From Megamerina dolium (lineage: Eukaryota > Arthropoda > Insecta > Diptera > Megamerinidae): a DNA stretch of 64,000 nt. Location of the stretch: contig OY978530.1 in the NCBI GenBank assembly GCA_963854835.1, forward strand, positions 14,264,109 to 14,328,108. Reading direction: 5' to 3'. The first letter of the stretch is position 1; the number at the start of each line of letters is the position of its first letter. The notes below the pieces were generated by a model. It was not told where the DNA came from and ran no database searches. It worked only from the letters and a program-made list of their open reading frames with translations. Position numbers and translations under genes: made by a program. Positions 35,530 through 47,309 of this stretch are shown piece by piece.

Positions 35530-36460
35530 TTTAAGTTGCCAATTTCCATAGCTTCCATATTAGGGTCTCTAGATCATGTATCTGCTACAATTTAGCTTCA
35601 TTACTGATATGTTTAATATCACTTGCAAATTATGATATGTATTCTAAATGCCTAGTTTTCCGTGGACATTGTTCGGCTTTTGAATTTAAAGCGTAAATGA
35701 GTGGTTTGAGTGTAAATACTGTAAAATGTTGCTCGAGACAATGTTGATTGTTAAATAAATTGCCAATAACTCTTTATCAAATGAACTATATTTTCACTCA
35801 TTTGTACTTAATTTTCTGGAGAAAAATAATAACGATTCCTTATGACCATTAGGTTCCTATTGTACAATATCCCTTATAACAATATTTGAAGCATCGACAG
35901 TGACGAATAATTTTGCTTTACTGTTAACATGATTGAACAGTATGCTCTTAGTAAAACTTTCACTAGTTCGAAAAGTTCAATTGTTATGTCATACCAATCT
36001 AGAGTTTGTTCCCACTTTTTGACGCTTTTGTAATCATAGTATGAATCGGACTTAACATGTCCGCAAGTTTTGGTATATAACGGTGGTAGTAATTTACCAC
36101 ACCAACTCACTTTGAATTTGTTTAACTAAAATCGGTTTTCCAAATTCTCCAATTGCTTTAATTCTCTCTTTGGACGGACGCATTTCATCATACATTCCAA
36201 AAGCAGTTGTTATACAAGTTATACGTATATATTCTTTTGCTACCCAAATTTGATAAGCACGTACTAAATCAATTTTTGAAAGAAATTCATTTATTTCGGA
36301 AATCAATAGGTAGATCATGAATGTGTAAAGGGAAAAGGGTAACGGTCTGGGACTGCAATAAAGTTTAATCTTCTTTAGTTTCCACAAGCTCTCTGTTGCG
36401 AACCAAAATATGAAATTTGCATATATGGATATTTTGCCTCGCGACATATTTCCATACACA
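35530..36460 (-). pseudogene. gypsy RT and RNase H remnant
   Basis: From 36459 on the minus strand: FLSKIDLVRAYQIWVAKEYI, TTAFGMYDEMRPSKERIKAI and FGKPILVKQIQ. These are gypsy RT blocks, but motifs B to C (including YIDD) are deleted between FGMY and MRPSKER. RNase H follows near 35900-35560 with PLIYALNSKAEQ and RHLEYIS. Decayed. Confidence 0.8.
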
Positions 36461-36744
36461 TACCAAGATTGCTCGAAGTTTTGATATACACATATTAATA
36501 TTACTTATAATTGTGGAATGCCAGAACATTGATTGTAGTTGGGTGTGAAAAAGCTGACAAAGCACTATCCCACACAATTCGTAGTTCTGCACTTACGTAA
36601 GCATACCAAGAATGTTTAGATATTCCATGAATATTAAAATCACGTGGACTACTTATGTGTGTGAATATCAAAAAGTTACTTCCCCACATAATAGAAACAT
36701 ACATACACATGTGGTTTGAATATATTATTGTATGTTATATGTTG
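36461..36744. other. unassigned stretch
   Basis: AT-rich sequence with no recognised element. Confidence 0.4.
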
Positions 36745-36853
36745 GGTGCCGTAGCTCAGTCGTTAGTATGTTGGTCTTCTGATCTGTAGGTCGTGGGTTC
36801 AATCCCCGGCTGAAGCATAACAAATTTAATATCGAAAATAATTTTCTTTTCGA
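36745..36853 (+). mobile_element. tRNA-derived SINE, head only (S6)
   Basis: Sense orientation: gggtgccgtagctcagtcg (box A) and gggttcaatccccggctg (box B), then the first part of the body. It stops at ttcttttcgaa and is fused directly to LINE B sequence. Confidence 0.9.
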
Positions 36854-37375
36854 AATAATCCTGGAGAAGAACCAAGAAATCTATTTTTTGATTATAAAGT
36901 CGTTGTCGACAGTCCGGTAAGGGATTACCTCTACACAATAATGTCTGAGTTCAGTATTCCTGCGAAATTAATTCGCCTTTGCAGAATGACACTGTCTAAC
37001 TTCTGTCTAACTTCCGTTGTGCAGTGAAAGTTGAGAAGGCCCTCTCCCCGCCGTTTAATACCGAACGGGGTTACAGGCAAAGTTATTCGTTTTCGTGCGA
37101 CTTCTTCAATCTTATTATGGAGAAAATAATACGAGCTGCTGATCTACTACATAATGGGACTATCTTCAACAAAAACGAGGGCAAGACGAAGTATCTAGTG
37201 TCAACAAACAAAGAGTCCCGGCGTCTTGGACAGCACGTCACTGTTGACAACTACGCTTTTGAAGTAGTGAAGGATTTTATCAATCTTGGAACCAACATTA
37301 ACACCACCGTCACCCTGGAGATATTGCGAAGGATCACTCTGGCTAGGTCATTGTTGAACGCTGGGAATTTCTAAA
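36854..37375 (+). mobile_element. LINE B RT fragment with internal deletion
   Basis: Matches about 27730-28360 of the best copy: the FVDY region, MSEFSIPAKLIRLCRMTL, DFFNLIMEKIIRAADLLHNG. A deletion then removes motif C, and NEGKTKYLVSTNKESRRLGQ and FEVVKDFINLGTNIN follow. It ends just before another (TA)n tract. Confidence 0.9.
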
Positions 37376-37402
37376 TTATAGTACAGTAAGTATATATACA
37401 TA

Positions 37403-37517
<115 letters not shown>

Positions 37518-37569
37518 GTTGAATGGGTTGTGTATGGGTTTTTGTCTTATGTTTATATATATAAATATT

Positions 37570-37832
37570 CGTTGCACTGCTCAGCTGCTAATTCACCCAG
37601 ACTATATAGCGTTCCAATACTTCACAAGCAGTGCATTCCGCTAAGACAGATAACATCTTATACGGAAGTACCTTGCTATAAGCTGGGAAAATATATAGGA
37701 CAAATACTAAAAATCATAACATCAAAAGAATACAACATTAAAAGTCCAATAGAGCTTCAAGAAAACTAAAGGCGACAGAATGGTATCATTTGACGTGATA
37801 TCATTATTTACAAACATTCTATTACAATTAAA
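37570..37832 (+). pseudogene. Penelope-like element RT fragment
   Basis: The frame reads PRLYSVPILHKQCIPLRQIT, then SYTEVPCYKLGKYIGQILK, then EYNIKSPIELQEN. After a frameshift comes RMVSFDVISLFTNI (about 37775-37815). P-R-x-Y-x-x-P-x-x-H-K and the VSFDV-SLFTN block (RT motif A) are hallmarks of Penelope-like retroelements, distinct from LINE and LTR RTs. Only the N-terminal RT part survives. Confidence 0.85.
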
Positions 37833-37834
37833 AT

Positions 37835-38088
37835 AAATAAATATGTCGGGCTTTTAAGCCCAGAAGTGCTCTTTGGCAGAGCTTCTCTTCCATTACTGTT
37901 GTGCGTATTAAATTTTGGACAGTATTAGAAGTGACCTACTTATTTTAGCCGGTTCCGTATGGCAGAACTCTTGCGACATCATTTTTTCTGAACTGTGTCA
38001 CAGAGTTCTTTTAGAAGCTTTTCCATGGCAAATTATTACTGCAAGAAGAATTGTCAATTGCTTGCCGACAGATGGGTACCGTTCGTTA
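37835..38088 (-). mobile_element. tRNA-derived SINE, copy S7 (headless)
   Basis: Antisense body plus a tail of the 'gcttctcttccattactgtt' type with an aaataaataaata run at its left end. It stops at cagatgggtaccgttcg, lacking the head. It follows the Penelope-like fragment directly. Confidence 0.87.
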
Positions 38089-38647
38089 CAATTTGCGATA
38101 AAAATTATAGTGAACAAATAGGAGAACATAGAACCACATATACACATACCCAAACTACAATTCAAAAATATTCTCGACATTTACCTGACAGACAGCAACT
38201 ACTACACATTCAACAATATAACATACAATCAAACAATTCAATGAAATCAAACAACAGGCAGGATTCCATATAAAAGCCATAAGAGCGATTAGTCAAAATG
38301 GATTGGTAACGTTGGAATCTGCAGAAATCAGAGCATAGGAGAGTCATTCTCTTTTCTCTCTATCATATTTCTATTTTATACTAAACCTGGTTATCTCTTT
38401 CCTACTTATATATCATATGGACTGAACTATCCGCACTCAGTTTTTTACATCACTTTAGTTTACTTTCTGCTACTTTACGTGTTGATTAATCGCACTATAA
38501 CGATAATGATGTATCGGGTAAGCACGATGTTATGTTTGAACAAAACAAAAAAAAACGAAAATATGCTGCAATTCGTGCTCACCATTTCACAGTGCACAGT
38601 TTTTATAAAGCCACTTTAGAAGCACGAATTCAATTTGACACACACAC

Positions 38648-38684
38648 TTATGCAAATGTTTTAGTATTCGTGTGGCCGGCATTG
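38648..38684 (+). repeat. inverted repeat arm, left
   Basis: Contains gtattcgtgtggccggcatt. Its partner is at 39806-39842. Confidence 0.85.
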
Positions 38685-39805
38685 CATTAAACCAACAACA
38701 CAAGCGGATACAATTCACTGTCGAAATAGAATAACATAACAAAATTCTTGACGCAGAACTATATAAAACAGAGAGAAACATCAAGTTTAGCTGGTTTAAA
38801 TGACACATCGTCGTGTAGAACTATGAATTAAAATTCAAATCACTCAACGAAACAAAAAATTAGCACAGTTGTAGGAATTATACATAAGGGATACAGCATC
38901 ATAGATGATAAATTTAAGCCACAAAATTATATAAAAATATAGACCATACTGACGAAAAATAGCTACCCACAACATCTAACAGAGAAATTAATACGAGAAA
39001 CAACGACAAAATGAAGAACAATAACAAACCAAAATAAAGCAAAACAAACAAATGACAAAAAATTTAACAGAGAACAAAATTTTATCTGGAATTATAAAAC
39101 ATGAAATTATAGTGTACAAACACTAAAAAATAGGAAAGGAACAAAAAATAACGTGGTTTAAGAAATATCATGCAAAGGTAAAGAGAGAGAACACTGGAAT
39201 AAAATATGTATGACAAAGTTTTGTTAATTTATGTATTACTTAAATCTAATAACTCTACTTTAGTTCGTTCTACAATACATATGTTGGATAGATAATTTCG
39301 TATAGTTTAATTCTTTCATATACTAAAATTTTGTACGATTTGAAATAAATGTATAAAAACTGAATGAAAATTTTAAACGGTTTTTTCATGCCCGTCTTCA
39401 GGGTTAAATGAATTTTTTGACAGTACCAATGAACGCGCGCCATACAAAAAAAAAAAATACGAAATACAAAATTGTCAAAAGAATGGACATTTTTTTTTAG
39501 ATTTTATATACATTTGTGTTTGACGCCACCTATATGTATATGTATATGGTAAAATTTGCGAACTATCGAGCACAGCATGCATAAACACATGTATGTCCCA
39601 TACATTCATTTCAAATTCAATGTTTTTCGATTGCTTGCTGAGATCTACAATACTTCACTGTATAAAATGACTGCAGATTGGTGTCGCTCCATATATATTT
39701 TGGAAATAAATAAAAAGAGATTAGGGCTTAAATTTTTCGTATGTAAACATTATGGACAACAATCAAGAAAACGCGAAAAATGGGCGTGATTGGTTTATTT
39801 TAAAA

Positions 39806-39842
39806 CAATGCCGGCCACACGAATACTGAAACATTTGCATAA
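39806..39842 (-). repeat. inverted repeat arm, right
   Basis: Contains aatgccggccacacgaatac, the complement of 38648-38684. Confidence 0.85.
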
Positions 39843-41163
39843 CTGAGAACCGAAACCATAAAATCGTGCTCACATATCGTTATCGTTAGTGTGAAAACAC
39901 GAAGCTAAACTGTACTTTGTGCAACTCTTGGCCGGCTAGGTTTTACATACATACATCCCTTACATACATCCCTTACATTTTTACTTTTTTATTTCATTCT
40001 TGTAAAATTGTATCTTTCTAACACTTCATCCTTAAAAGCTAATCAAAAACGCAAATAGCAAGTAGATAAGAGTACTTTTACAAATAGCATAATGAATTGT
40101 TTCTTTTTTTTTAGCGTGAAATACTATTCGTTTTTTAAAAAAGCCAAAAAAAGGGCTTAAGGATAATAATTTTTATTTTTTAATATTTAGAATAGACTTA
40201 TGCATAAGTTTTCAGCATTTTATGTGTTTGATTTTCATTGTATATTAGCTACCGATGATGTTTATAATTATTTTCGGTACATGTCAACAAGAATTAACTG
40301 CTGAGTTTTACGTTGCCGTACGGGCGTGAATAATCGACAAATTTCTTCGTAGACGGGTACGTTCTACGTCGGTAAGTAATTCAACCATGATCCAAAAGTA
40401 AGTTATACTAACACTTAAACTAATACTTATACTCTTATTCATACTGATACTGACAATAACGATAAAAAAAGGTGACAATACAAATAAAATTACCAATGAA
40501 GATGTAGGTGGTGATAAATATATATCAGACCTAGAATAAAAGATGAATATTCAATATTGGTAAGGACTAAATATATTAACAAATTATTACATTTTATTAT
40601 GTTTTATACGTCGTATTTTAATACTTTTTTGCATACATTTTAAATAAATGATACGATATAATGGAGCTGATAACATATTAGAGCATAAATGCTGGACAAG
40701 AGCAAAGATATAAAGATGGTAACTTGGCTAAAAAAGTGAATGCTTATTTAACAAATATAACTATGAAATTTAAAAGAAAAAGGGAAATGGGTCATGGAAT
40801 CTCAGAGCGAAAGAATCCAATGACAACCATGAAAGACAAAATTAAATTTGCACGAAATTGTTGAAGATATTTTCAATATCATATTGACTTAAATGAAGAA
40901 CAACAAAAAAGCATGTATGCTACAATGAGAATGAAATTAGAAATAAATCAATTAAGAAGAAAGTGTTATGAATGAAATTTATTTACAATTAACTCAACAA
41001 CAAATTAGATCTATTAATAACGATTTTATTAAGGTGTGTATGTAAATGAACGACGCACAGTGTTGTTTTTTGAGTATCTGAGCTCTCGAAAAGCGGTAAA
41101 ACTGTCGTCTTCGATTTTTATTTTTCGTATTTCGAATTTGTCATTATTTTTTATATATCTGCT

Positions 41164-41425
41164 ATATTAGCCGCATTCTTTTGCACGAGAGTTGCAAAAG
41201 AACACTGACTTATTTGCCGAACTCCATGCAAAGCAACAACAAAAATAAGTGACATCGTCTATTCAATTGAAGTTGCTTATATTTTAATCGACCTGAGCTA
41301 TAGTGTTGGAAAGTAAAAAAACAGCACTATTGTGAATAGACCACAGGAATGTGCTTGGGAAACTTCAACAACACGTGAAATTATTGTAAATATAAACAAA
41401 AATAAGCAAAATAAAGCAAGTGCAA
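41164..41425 (+). repeat. unclassified dispersed repeat R, copy 2
   Basis: Second copy of 13132-13372, with the same 10-bp hairpin at its start (the loop differs by one base) and the shared run ggaatgtgcttgggaaactt. Confidence 0.8.
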
Positions 41426-41600
41426 ATAAAAATAAATTAAGTAAATATTAATGGTTTTTGGGAGTGGGAGGACCTCTTTATCGGTGAATTTTTGACTTTA
41501 CTTTGAGTTTTAAAATGGTGACATGTACCATTCCCATTTTTTTTTCTCTAAATTTTCTTTAATTCCATAAGAATCTAAAACAATGATAATTGCACACGTA

Positions 41601-42330
41601 CCAGGTGTACAAGTTTAAAACCGCTGTTTTTCGGAAAAAAAAACACATTTTATTTCATAGAAAGCCAAAAATTAATTTATTCAAAGTATTTGCCCTCACT
41701 ACCTATACATTTTTCCCATCTCTCGGGCAATTTGAGTATACCATGCCAAAAGAATTCCTCATTTTTCGAGGCAAACCACTCGTCAACCCATTTTCCGAAG
41801 TCTTCATACGAATCGAAGTGCTGTTCGGCGAGCTTGTGTCCCATCGATGAAAACAGGTGATAGTCAGAAGGGGCCAGGTCTGGTGAATAAGCGGGATGAG
41901 GTAGCACCTCCCAATTGAGTGTGTCCAAGTAGTTTTGGACCAGTTTTGACGTGTGTGATGGGGCGTTGTCGTGGAGAAAAATCTTTTTTCATGTCTTTGT
42001 TCATAACCAGGCCTTTTTTCATCCAAAGCTCGACGCAATATCACTAGTTGTCGGTGGTGGCGGTGAGCATTGACAGTTTCACCAGGTTTCAAGAGCTCGT
42101 AGTAGATGACACCTGCTGATCCCACCAAACGCACAGCATCGTCTTTTGTCCAAAGCGATTTGGTCTTGGAGAAGAAGTTGCTGGTTGGCCGGGATCGACC
42201 CACGATTTTTTTCGTTTAGGATTCTCAAAGAATCGTAAACGAATAAAAAAAGATGCACATTCGATAATAGCTCAATATGCTCACTAACGCCATCTACGAG
42301 CAAACAGCGGGTTTAAGCTTGTACACCTGG
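41601..42330 (-). mobile_element. 730-bp Mos1-like (mauritiana) mariner, internally deleted
   Basis: Ends ccaggtgtacaag and cttgtacacctgg, with TA on both sides (41599-41600 and 42331-42332). On the minus strand the transposase N-terminal half is deleted. What remains is VGSAGVIYYELLKPGETVNA, a frameshifted HDNAP block (second D) near 41970, and LNWEVLPHPAYSPDLAPSDY (third D) to LPERWEKCIGSEGKYFE. The first catalytic D region is missing. It is closely related to the mariners in both palindrome arms. Confidence 0.95.
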
Positions 42331-42332
42331 TA

Positions 42333-43019
42333 GCACTGCTGCAACGTTCGTTATAATTTTGTTTGTTAATCAACTTCATTCAGCATATCGTTAATGAAAG
42401 TAAAACAGTTAAAGTTAAATTTAAGAATTAAACAAAAACAGGTATAGCAAATATAACAAAATTGCCAATAAAATAAAACATTACGAATTAAGTATTTTTT
42501 TCCCTTATTCACTCCTCTCGAAAGCATAGGGCCCTAACACGACTCTTCCACCGTACACGGTTCTGGAATCGTATATCCAAGGCTTTTGTCTTTCGTTGGT
42601 TTCATTAATCAGTTTAACTTTCTGCCAGAGTAGGTGATTAGCCTGCTGCTTTCAGTCCTATGTGATGGGGCTGCCATCCATAGTTGCTTAGGGACAACGC
42701 CTTCAGCTATTATATGTAGCGTCATCTGTGCCATTTTATTTTCTGCTTGAATTTGGGATTATCACTTTGAAAATAAGTCATTTATTGTAATGACTTATGA
42801 AAAATCATGAATTATATTGGGGCAAAAGAAAAACAAGGAATTCGAAATGAATCTACAAATCAAATGGGTACAACTACAATAGCAAAAATACCAAAAATTG
42901 ATGAGAACTTACTGAAAAGTTTCGAAAAAATTATAATTGGTGTGAATTGTCTTCAAATAATCGATACAGCGATATTTAATCCGTATACTTTGGAAATACT
43001 GGAGCTATATAATGAATTA
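42333..43019. other. unassigned stretch
   Basis: Includes a frame from 42807 (MNYIGAKEKQGIRNESTNQM) that runs into SINE S8. No family recognised. The segment near 42515-42580 (gggccctaacacgactcttc) reads like a retroelement untranslated end, but I cannot name it. Confidence 0.35.
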
Positions 43020-43387
43020 TATGGGTGCCGTAGCTCAGTGGTTTGTGTTGGCCTTCTAATCAAATCTTCTAATCAAATTTCATATCGAAAAGATTTTTCT
43101 TTCGAACGGTACCCACCTGTCGGCAAGCAATTAGCAATTCTTCCGGCAGTAACAATTTGCCATGAAAAAGCTTCTAAAACAACTCTGTGACAAAGCTCAG
43201 AGAAAGTGATGTTACAAGGTTTCTGCCGTTCGGAACCGGCTAAAATACGTAGGTCCCTTCTAATACTATCCAAATTTCAACACGCACAACAGTAATGGAA
43301 GAGAAGCTCGGTGGTATCACAATGGGTCTTTCTGGCTTAAGTGTGCCCTCTCAGAGAGAGAGTTATGTGGCTACTCTACCTAACCTA
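43020..43387 (+). mobile_element. tRNA-derived SINE, copy S8 (full length, sense)
   Basis: Head gggtgccgtagctcagtgg with box A; box B is lost by a deletion after ggccttctaatcaaat. The body includes gaacggtacccacctgtcgg. The tail is tctcagagagagagttatgt, then ctctacctaacctaacc. It shows the second tail type of this SINE. Confidence 0.9.
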
Positions 43388-43719
43388 ACCGAACATCATT
43401 GCGAAAAGTCGTGAAAGTAGAAGTCGATTCAACCAACTACATTTTTTTCACAACTGTTTTAATTCCTATATGGAAATAACGCATACTAGGAGACTTAAAC
43501 GTTTAACTCCATTAAACTTGCAACAATAAATTGAATAAACTTCTAAACTTAGTTATATGTATTTGTTATATAAACTTTAACAACTTAAAGAAATTGTAGC
43601 TTTTAGATAGTGATTTAAGGCTATATAATTATTCAATTTTCTGTTTCTACTATTTATTTAATGTCAAATTGACAGTTGTAAATTTCATTGGATGAACGGT
43701 TGCTTCAGATTCTAAAGCT

Positions 43720-43986
43720 GATTTGGGCTTCGTTCCTATGAGCCATTTGTTATACTTTCTAATATTCAATCGGTGTCACGCTCCATTGATTAACATACTT
43801 ATCATCAACAAATACAGTCTACTACCTCAAACTTTGATAGGATCTCATCTCAGAGCGCTTGCGCAAACTTTTGAAATTACCGATGCTGGTTATCCACGCC
43901 AAGATTTCTGGAATTAATTAAGCATCTTTGGTGTCCGATAGACTCGACTGTCCAGATAGAGGCACTCGATTTCATTTCACATCAAA
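43720..43986 (+). pseudogene. BEL/Pao protease-region scrap
   Basis: The last 76 bp (43911-43986) are a near copy of 47311-47386, the start of the BEL piece in the left arm. They read [18 protein letters not shown], resembling the L-I-D-S-G-A-Q block of an aspartic protease. It stops exactly where the palindrome arm begins. Confidence 0.6.
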
Positions 43987-44136
43987 TCTGTAACTGATAC
44001 TGAAGCTTTTTATGGATGTTACAAAGAATATATTCATAGCGGTCTACCTAAACCAACCTAAATTTACTCCTGCCCAAAAAATATGCCCAAATTAAGAATC
44101 TTTTGAATTTACCAACTGTCAAGCACAAAAAATCAC

Positions 44137-45960
44137 TGTAGGCACTAGACACTGTGTAAAATATCACTTAATTTATTTAGTATTTATAAAATTTTCAAAA
44201 ACATAATAGACTAGTTGCTAAATTTGTAATTGTCAGGAATAGAAAAATAAAATTTGGAATTTAAAACAGAGAACACGTGTTTCTCTTAACATACATACAC
44301 AATAACAACAATTCCCATATTGGTGGCGTTGACGTTATCTAAATGTCTACAACACGCTCAGTGGCTGAAGACCAGCAAATTGCTAAAGCATCCTCTCCAG
44401 CGGAGACGACGGAATTTTCGAGCCCTTCAATGATGACTCGTATCACAATATCGCTGCATATACCCAAATTTTGAAAAGCGTAATTCGAACACCATGGCAT
44501 TGCGTCAGAGAAAACCAAATATATCTCCATCCTTCCAGAGTTGGAACCTGAGCTTCACGTGACATTGTTCGGTCTCGACATGCTCATACGTATACTAAAA
44601 TAAAGGAACGTCAATTTTTTCCACGATGGATTTAGTTCATGCGTACAACAAATTCCCAAGATATTTCAAAAACAGCCATAATTACTGCTTTCGGCTTCTT
44701 CGAATTCCAATTCATGACTTTTGGCTTAATTAGTGATGTATAAACATTCCAGAAGTTTATGCACGAAGTATTTACTGTCTCAATTTTTTCTTTCCATAGC
44801 TCGACGATATTCCGATCGCTTCAAATAGGCAAGAAGAACATCTACGACATCTTGAACAACTGTTCCATCGAATGCAAACCTAGGCACTCGTGATCAATTT
44901 GTCTAAATGTAGCTTTGGAAAATCTGAAGTGAATTTTCGTGAACATCTTCTTTCTGAAAGGGGATTTTCATTAATTCCTGACTAAGTTGAAGTCATTTTA
45001 AATTTTCGCAGCCAAAAACAATGAAGGAAATACTAAGCCGACTTAGTTTAGCACATCCTTCAGATTCAGCACCTGTTGGCGTTATGGTAGACGCATCTTA
45101 CAGCTCCATCGGTGGTGTGCTGCAACAATGGTATGATAGTGGTTGGGAGCCGTTAAGTTTTTATTCTTAGAAACTCGGAAGAAGTACAGGACCTACGATA
45201 GAACATTTCTTGCTGCTTATTCTGTAGTCAAGCACTTCCGCCATTCATTGGAAGGCCGTCAAATTATTTATTTTTTACGGACCACAAACAGCTAACTTTC
45301 GCTTTTAAGTTCTGACAAAGCAACGCCACACCAATACCGTGAACTAGATTTCCTATCGTAATTTTCGACAGACATTCAACATGTCTGTGGTAAATCGAAT
45401 TTATTTGCAGACATATCTTATCGCATGTTTCTACAGTCGCTGCCCTTGTCCGATTGACTATGACGAATTAGCAAAAGCACAACAAAAGATCCTGATTCTT
45501 AAGCTTTTTTCTCTAATCCAGACTAAACATCCGTGGAATTGAACTGACACATCTTGTAGCATCACGAATTCGATCGACTCCATACTACCTATGTGCAAAT
45601 GGCATGACATTTCACTGTTTTTTGAAAACTTTTCGATATCCCAAAACTGTCTTAAACATGCCTATTGTTTCAATACCAACATTTTTGAAGATTTAAATCT
45701 ATTACCATACCTCTTCATCAATTAAGCAAAATATCGCGCCACGACAGATTTATATCGAGAGCTCGTCGAAAACAAGTTCTCTGGAGGGGATATAATGCAG
45801 GCACTTATTACTTAATTTATTTAATATTATAAAAGCATGGTAGGCTAGTTTCTAAATGTTTAATTGTCAGAAAATAAAACCATATCAGTTAATTTATATT
45901 AGGAGTTTAAAACAGGGAACACGCGTTTCTCTTAACATACATATGTACATATTAACAACA
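44137..45960 (+). mobile_element. CsRn1-like Ty3/gypsy element, internally deleted (left arm)
   Basis: Short LTRs, 44137-44310 and 45796-45960, both start with tg and end with aacaaca; they share ttaatttattta and gtttctcttaacatacat. After the 5' LTR, ttggtggcgttgacgttat is a decayed tRNA-Trp-type primer site as in CsRn1 elements. Inside are a gag start (MSTTRSVAEDQQIAKASSPA) and then, after a deletion, RT from STMDLVHAYNKFPR, a degraded LDDIPIASN motif C, LSKCSFGKSEVNF, and RNase H (VGVMVDASYSSIGGVLQQW, LEGRQIIYFL). Integrase and most of gag are missing. Confidence 0.88.
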
Positions 45961-46629
45961 ATTCCAATATCACTGAATAAAATAACAATGATTCTGAAAC
46001 AAACAAAAGCCAGAAGATTTTCTTTACTTACCGTTTGATCCTAAAATAAGAATGTTTTTCCTACGTTCTTATAGGAGGCCCATTTTTCAGTACTTCCAAA
46101 ATATAACATTGAGCTTGCTGCGTGTCAAAACATGCCTGTCATTACGTACAGCACCTTTTACTATTCCATTATGCTATGAGCATCATCATCATCATAGTTG
46201 GCCGGACAACCATGGGTGGGTCTTCGCCTGCTGTAAAATCTGTCTCCAAACGCTTCTATCTTTCGCTAGTGTTCTCGAATTTATTATGTTTAGGGTGGTT
46301 GCATCACTGTCCACTTAGGCTCTGTAACGCTATGCTGGATATAGCTGGCTTATCGTGGATGTTACTTTTTGAGGTAAGAGGCGTTTGAGCGCTTGAATAA
46401 TAGCGTTTTTTTTTGCGATGATAGTATATACAGGAAATTTTACTTTTACGGTCTTTTGCCATATGTGAATGAGTCAAACATCGCGAGCAGTTGTAATGCA
46501 AGAGAATAGCTCGCTATCTCTTTTCCATGCTCATTTGAAGAAACTTTTTGAAGAAACGAAGCGGTTTTCTATGCTTGCAAATCCAGCATGTTTTTTTTTT
46601 GTCTTAGTAGCGTTCATATTCGTCTAAGT
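45961..46629. other. unassigned DNA in the left arm
   Basis: No recognised element. It contains a (cat)n run near 46182-46194 and a minus-strand frame of unknown nature. Mirrored at 59470-60137. Confidence 0.4.
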
Positions 46630-46631
46630 TA

Positions 46632-47147
46632 CCAGGTGTACAAGCTTAAATCCGCTGTTTGCCCGTAGATGGCGTTAGTGAGCATATTGAGCTATTATCG
46701 ACTGTGCATCCTTTTTTTTATGAGTTTTACACCTGTTTACATCAATTAGTTAACATCATCAGTGATTTCATACAACATACATTTTTCCTCGTATAATCAT
46801 GTCTAGTTTCGTGCCAGAAAAAGAGCATATCCGGGAATCTCTACTTTTTTGCTTCAATTTGAAAAAATCTACTGCTGAGTCGCATCGAATGCTTGTGGTG
46901 ACAGTGCGCTACCGGAAACCACTTGCAGAGACTGCTTTCGTCGGTTCAAAGAAGGCCATTTTGACTTGAGTGACAAGAAGCGTGAAAATAGACCCAGAAA
47001 AGTTGAGGACCATGATTTGTAAGCTCTTTTTGATGAGGACGACACCCAAACGAAAAAAAATGCTTGCCGAACAGTTAGGTGTTACTCAACAAGTTATTTC
47101 CATAATTTGTGGCTTTCTATGAAAAAATGTGTTTTTTTTTACCGAAA

Positions 47148-47149
<2 letters not shown>
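46632..47149 (+). mobile_element. Mos1-like mariner A, 5' part (left arm)
   Basis: Begins after TA with ccaggtgtacaagcttaaat. The transposase start is MSSFVPEKEHIRESLLFCFN, typical of the mauritiana subfamily. Then, after a deletion and frameshifts, the helix-turn-helix region up to QQVISIIC. It next jumps to the element's 3' untranslated end (ggctttctatgaaaaaatgt, ccgaaaaac) and stops at a (TA)n tract instead of its 3' TIR. All catalytic blocks are missing. Confidence 0.9.
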
Positions 47150-47185
<36 letters not shown>

Positions 47186-47218
47186 TATATATATTAATAT
47201 ATATATGAATACACACAC

Positions 47219-47284
<66 letters not shown>
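47150..47284. repeat. (TA)n microsatellite (left arm)
   Basis: Compound TA tract with cacaca and interrupting bases. It joins mariner A to the BEL fragment; mirrored at 58811-58948. Confidence 0.95.
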
Positions 47285-47294
<10 letters not shown>

Positions 47295-47309
47295 ATGCGT
47301 GTGTGTGGA

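Larger units (their letters stand above)
32500..36460 (-). mobile_element. Ty3/gypsy pol, split by LINE C
   Basis: On the minus strand, from 36460 down: RT, RNase H and integrase of a gypsy element. LINE C interrupts it at 32617-35112. The integrase continues beyond LINE C at 32601-32520, which includes WPEVYPIRGIS-type sequence. LTRs were not found. The gene is heavily decayed, with frameshifts and a deletion inside RT. Confidence 0.82.
38089..41163. other. unassigned AT-rich region with an inverted repeat
   Basis: No gene recognised in 3 kb. An inverted repeat is present: 38648-38684 and 39806-39842 are complementary at 36 of 37 bases by eye, with weaker similarity extending outward. It may mark a foldback or TIR element of about 1.4 kb. 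A minus-strand frame at 40308-40496 (TDVERTRLRRNLSIIHAR) and an A-rich stretch near 40600-41030 remain unexplained. Confidence 0.45.

Noticed and set aside
36745..36820. Possible tRNA genes at the heads of SINE copies and at 7650
   Set aside because: Boxes A and B are good, but acceptor and T-stems do not pair properly and each is fused to a repeat body. They are tRNA-derived promoters.
40308..40496. Short minus-strand frame (TDVERTRLRRNLSIIHAR) as a gene
   Set aside because: Only 62 residues, with no recognised family.
42807..43190. 127-residue open frame as a gene
   Set aside because: Its second half is SINE S8 sequence, and the first half has no family signature.
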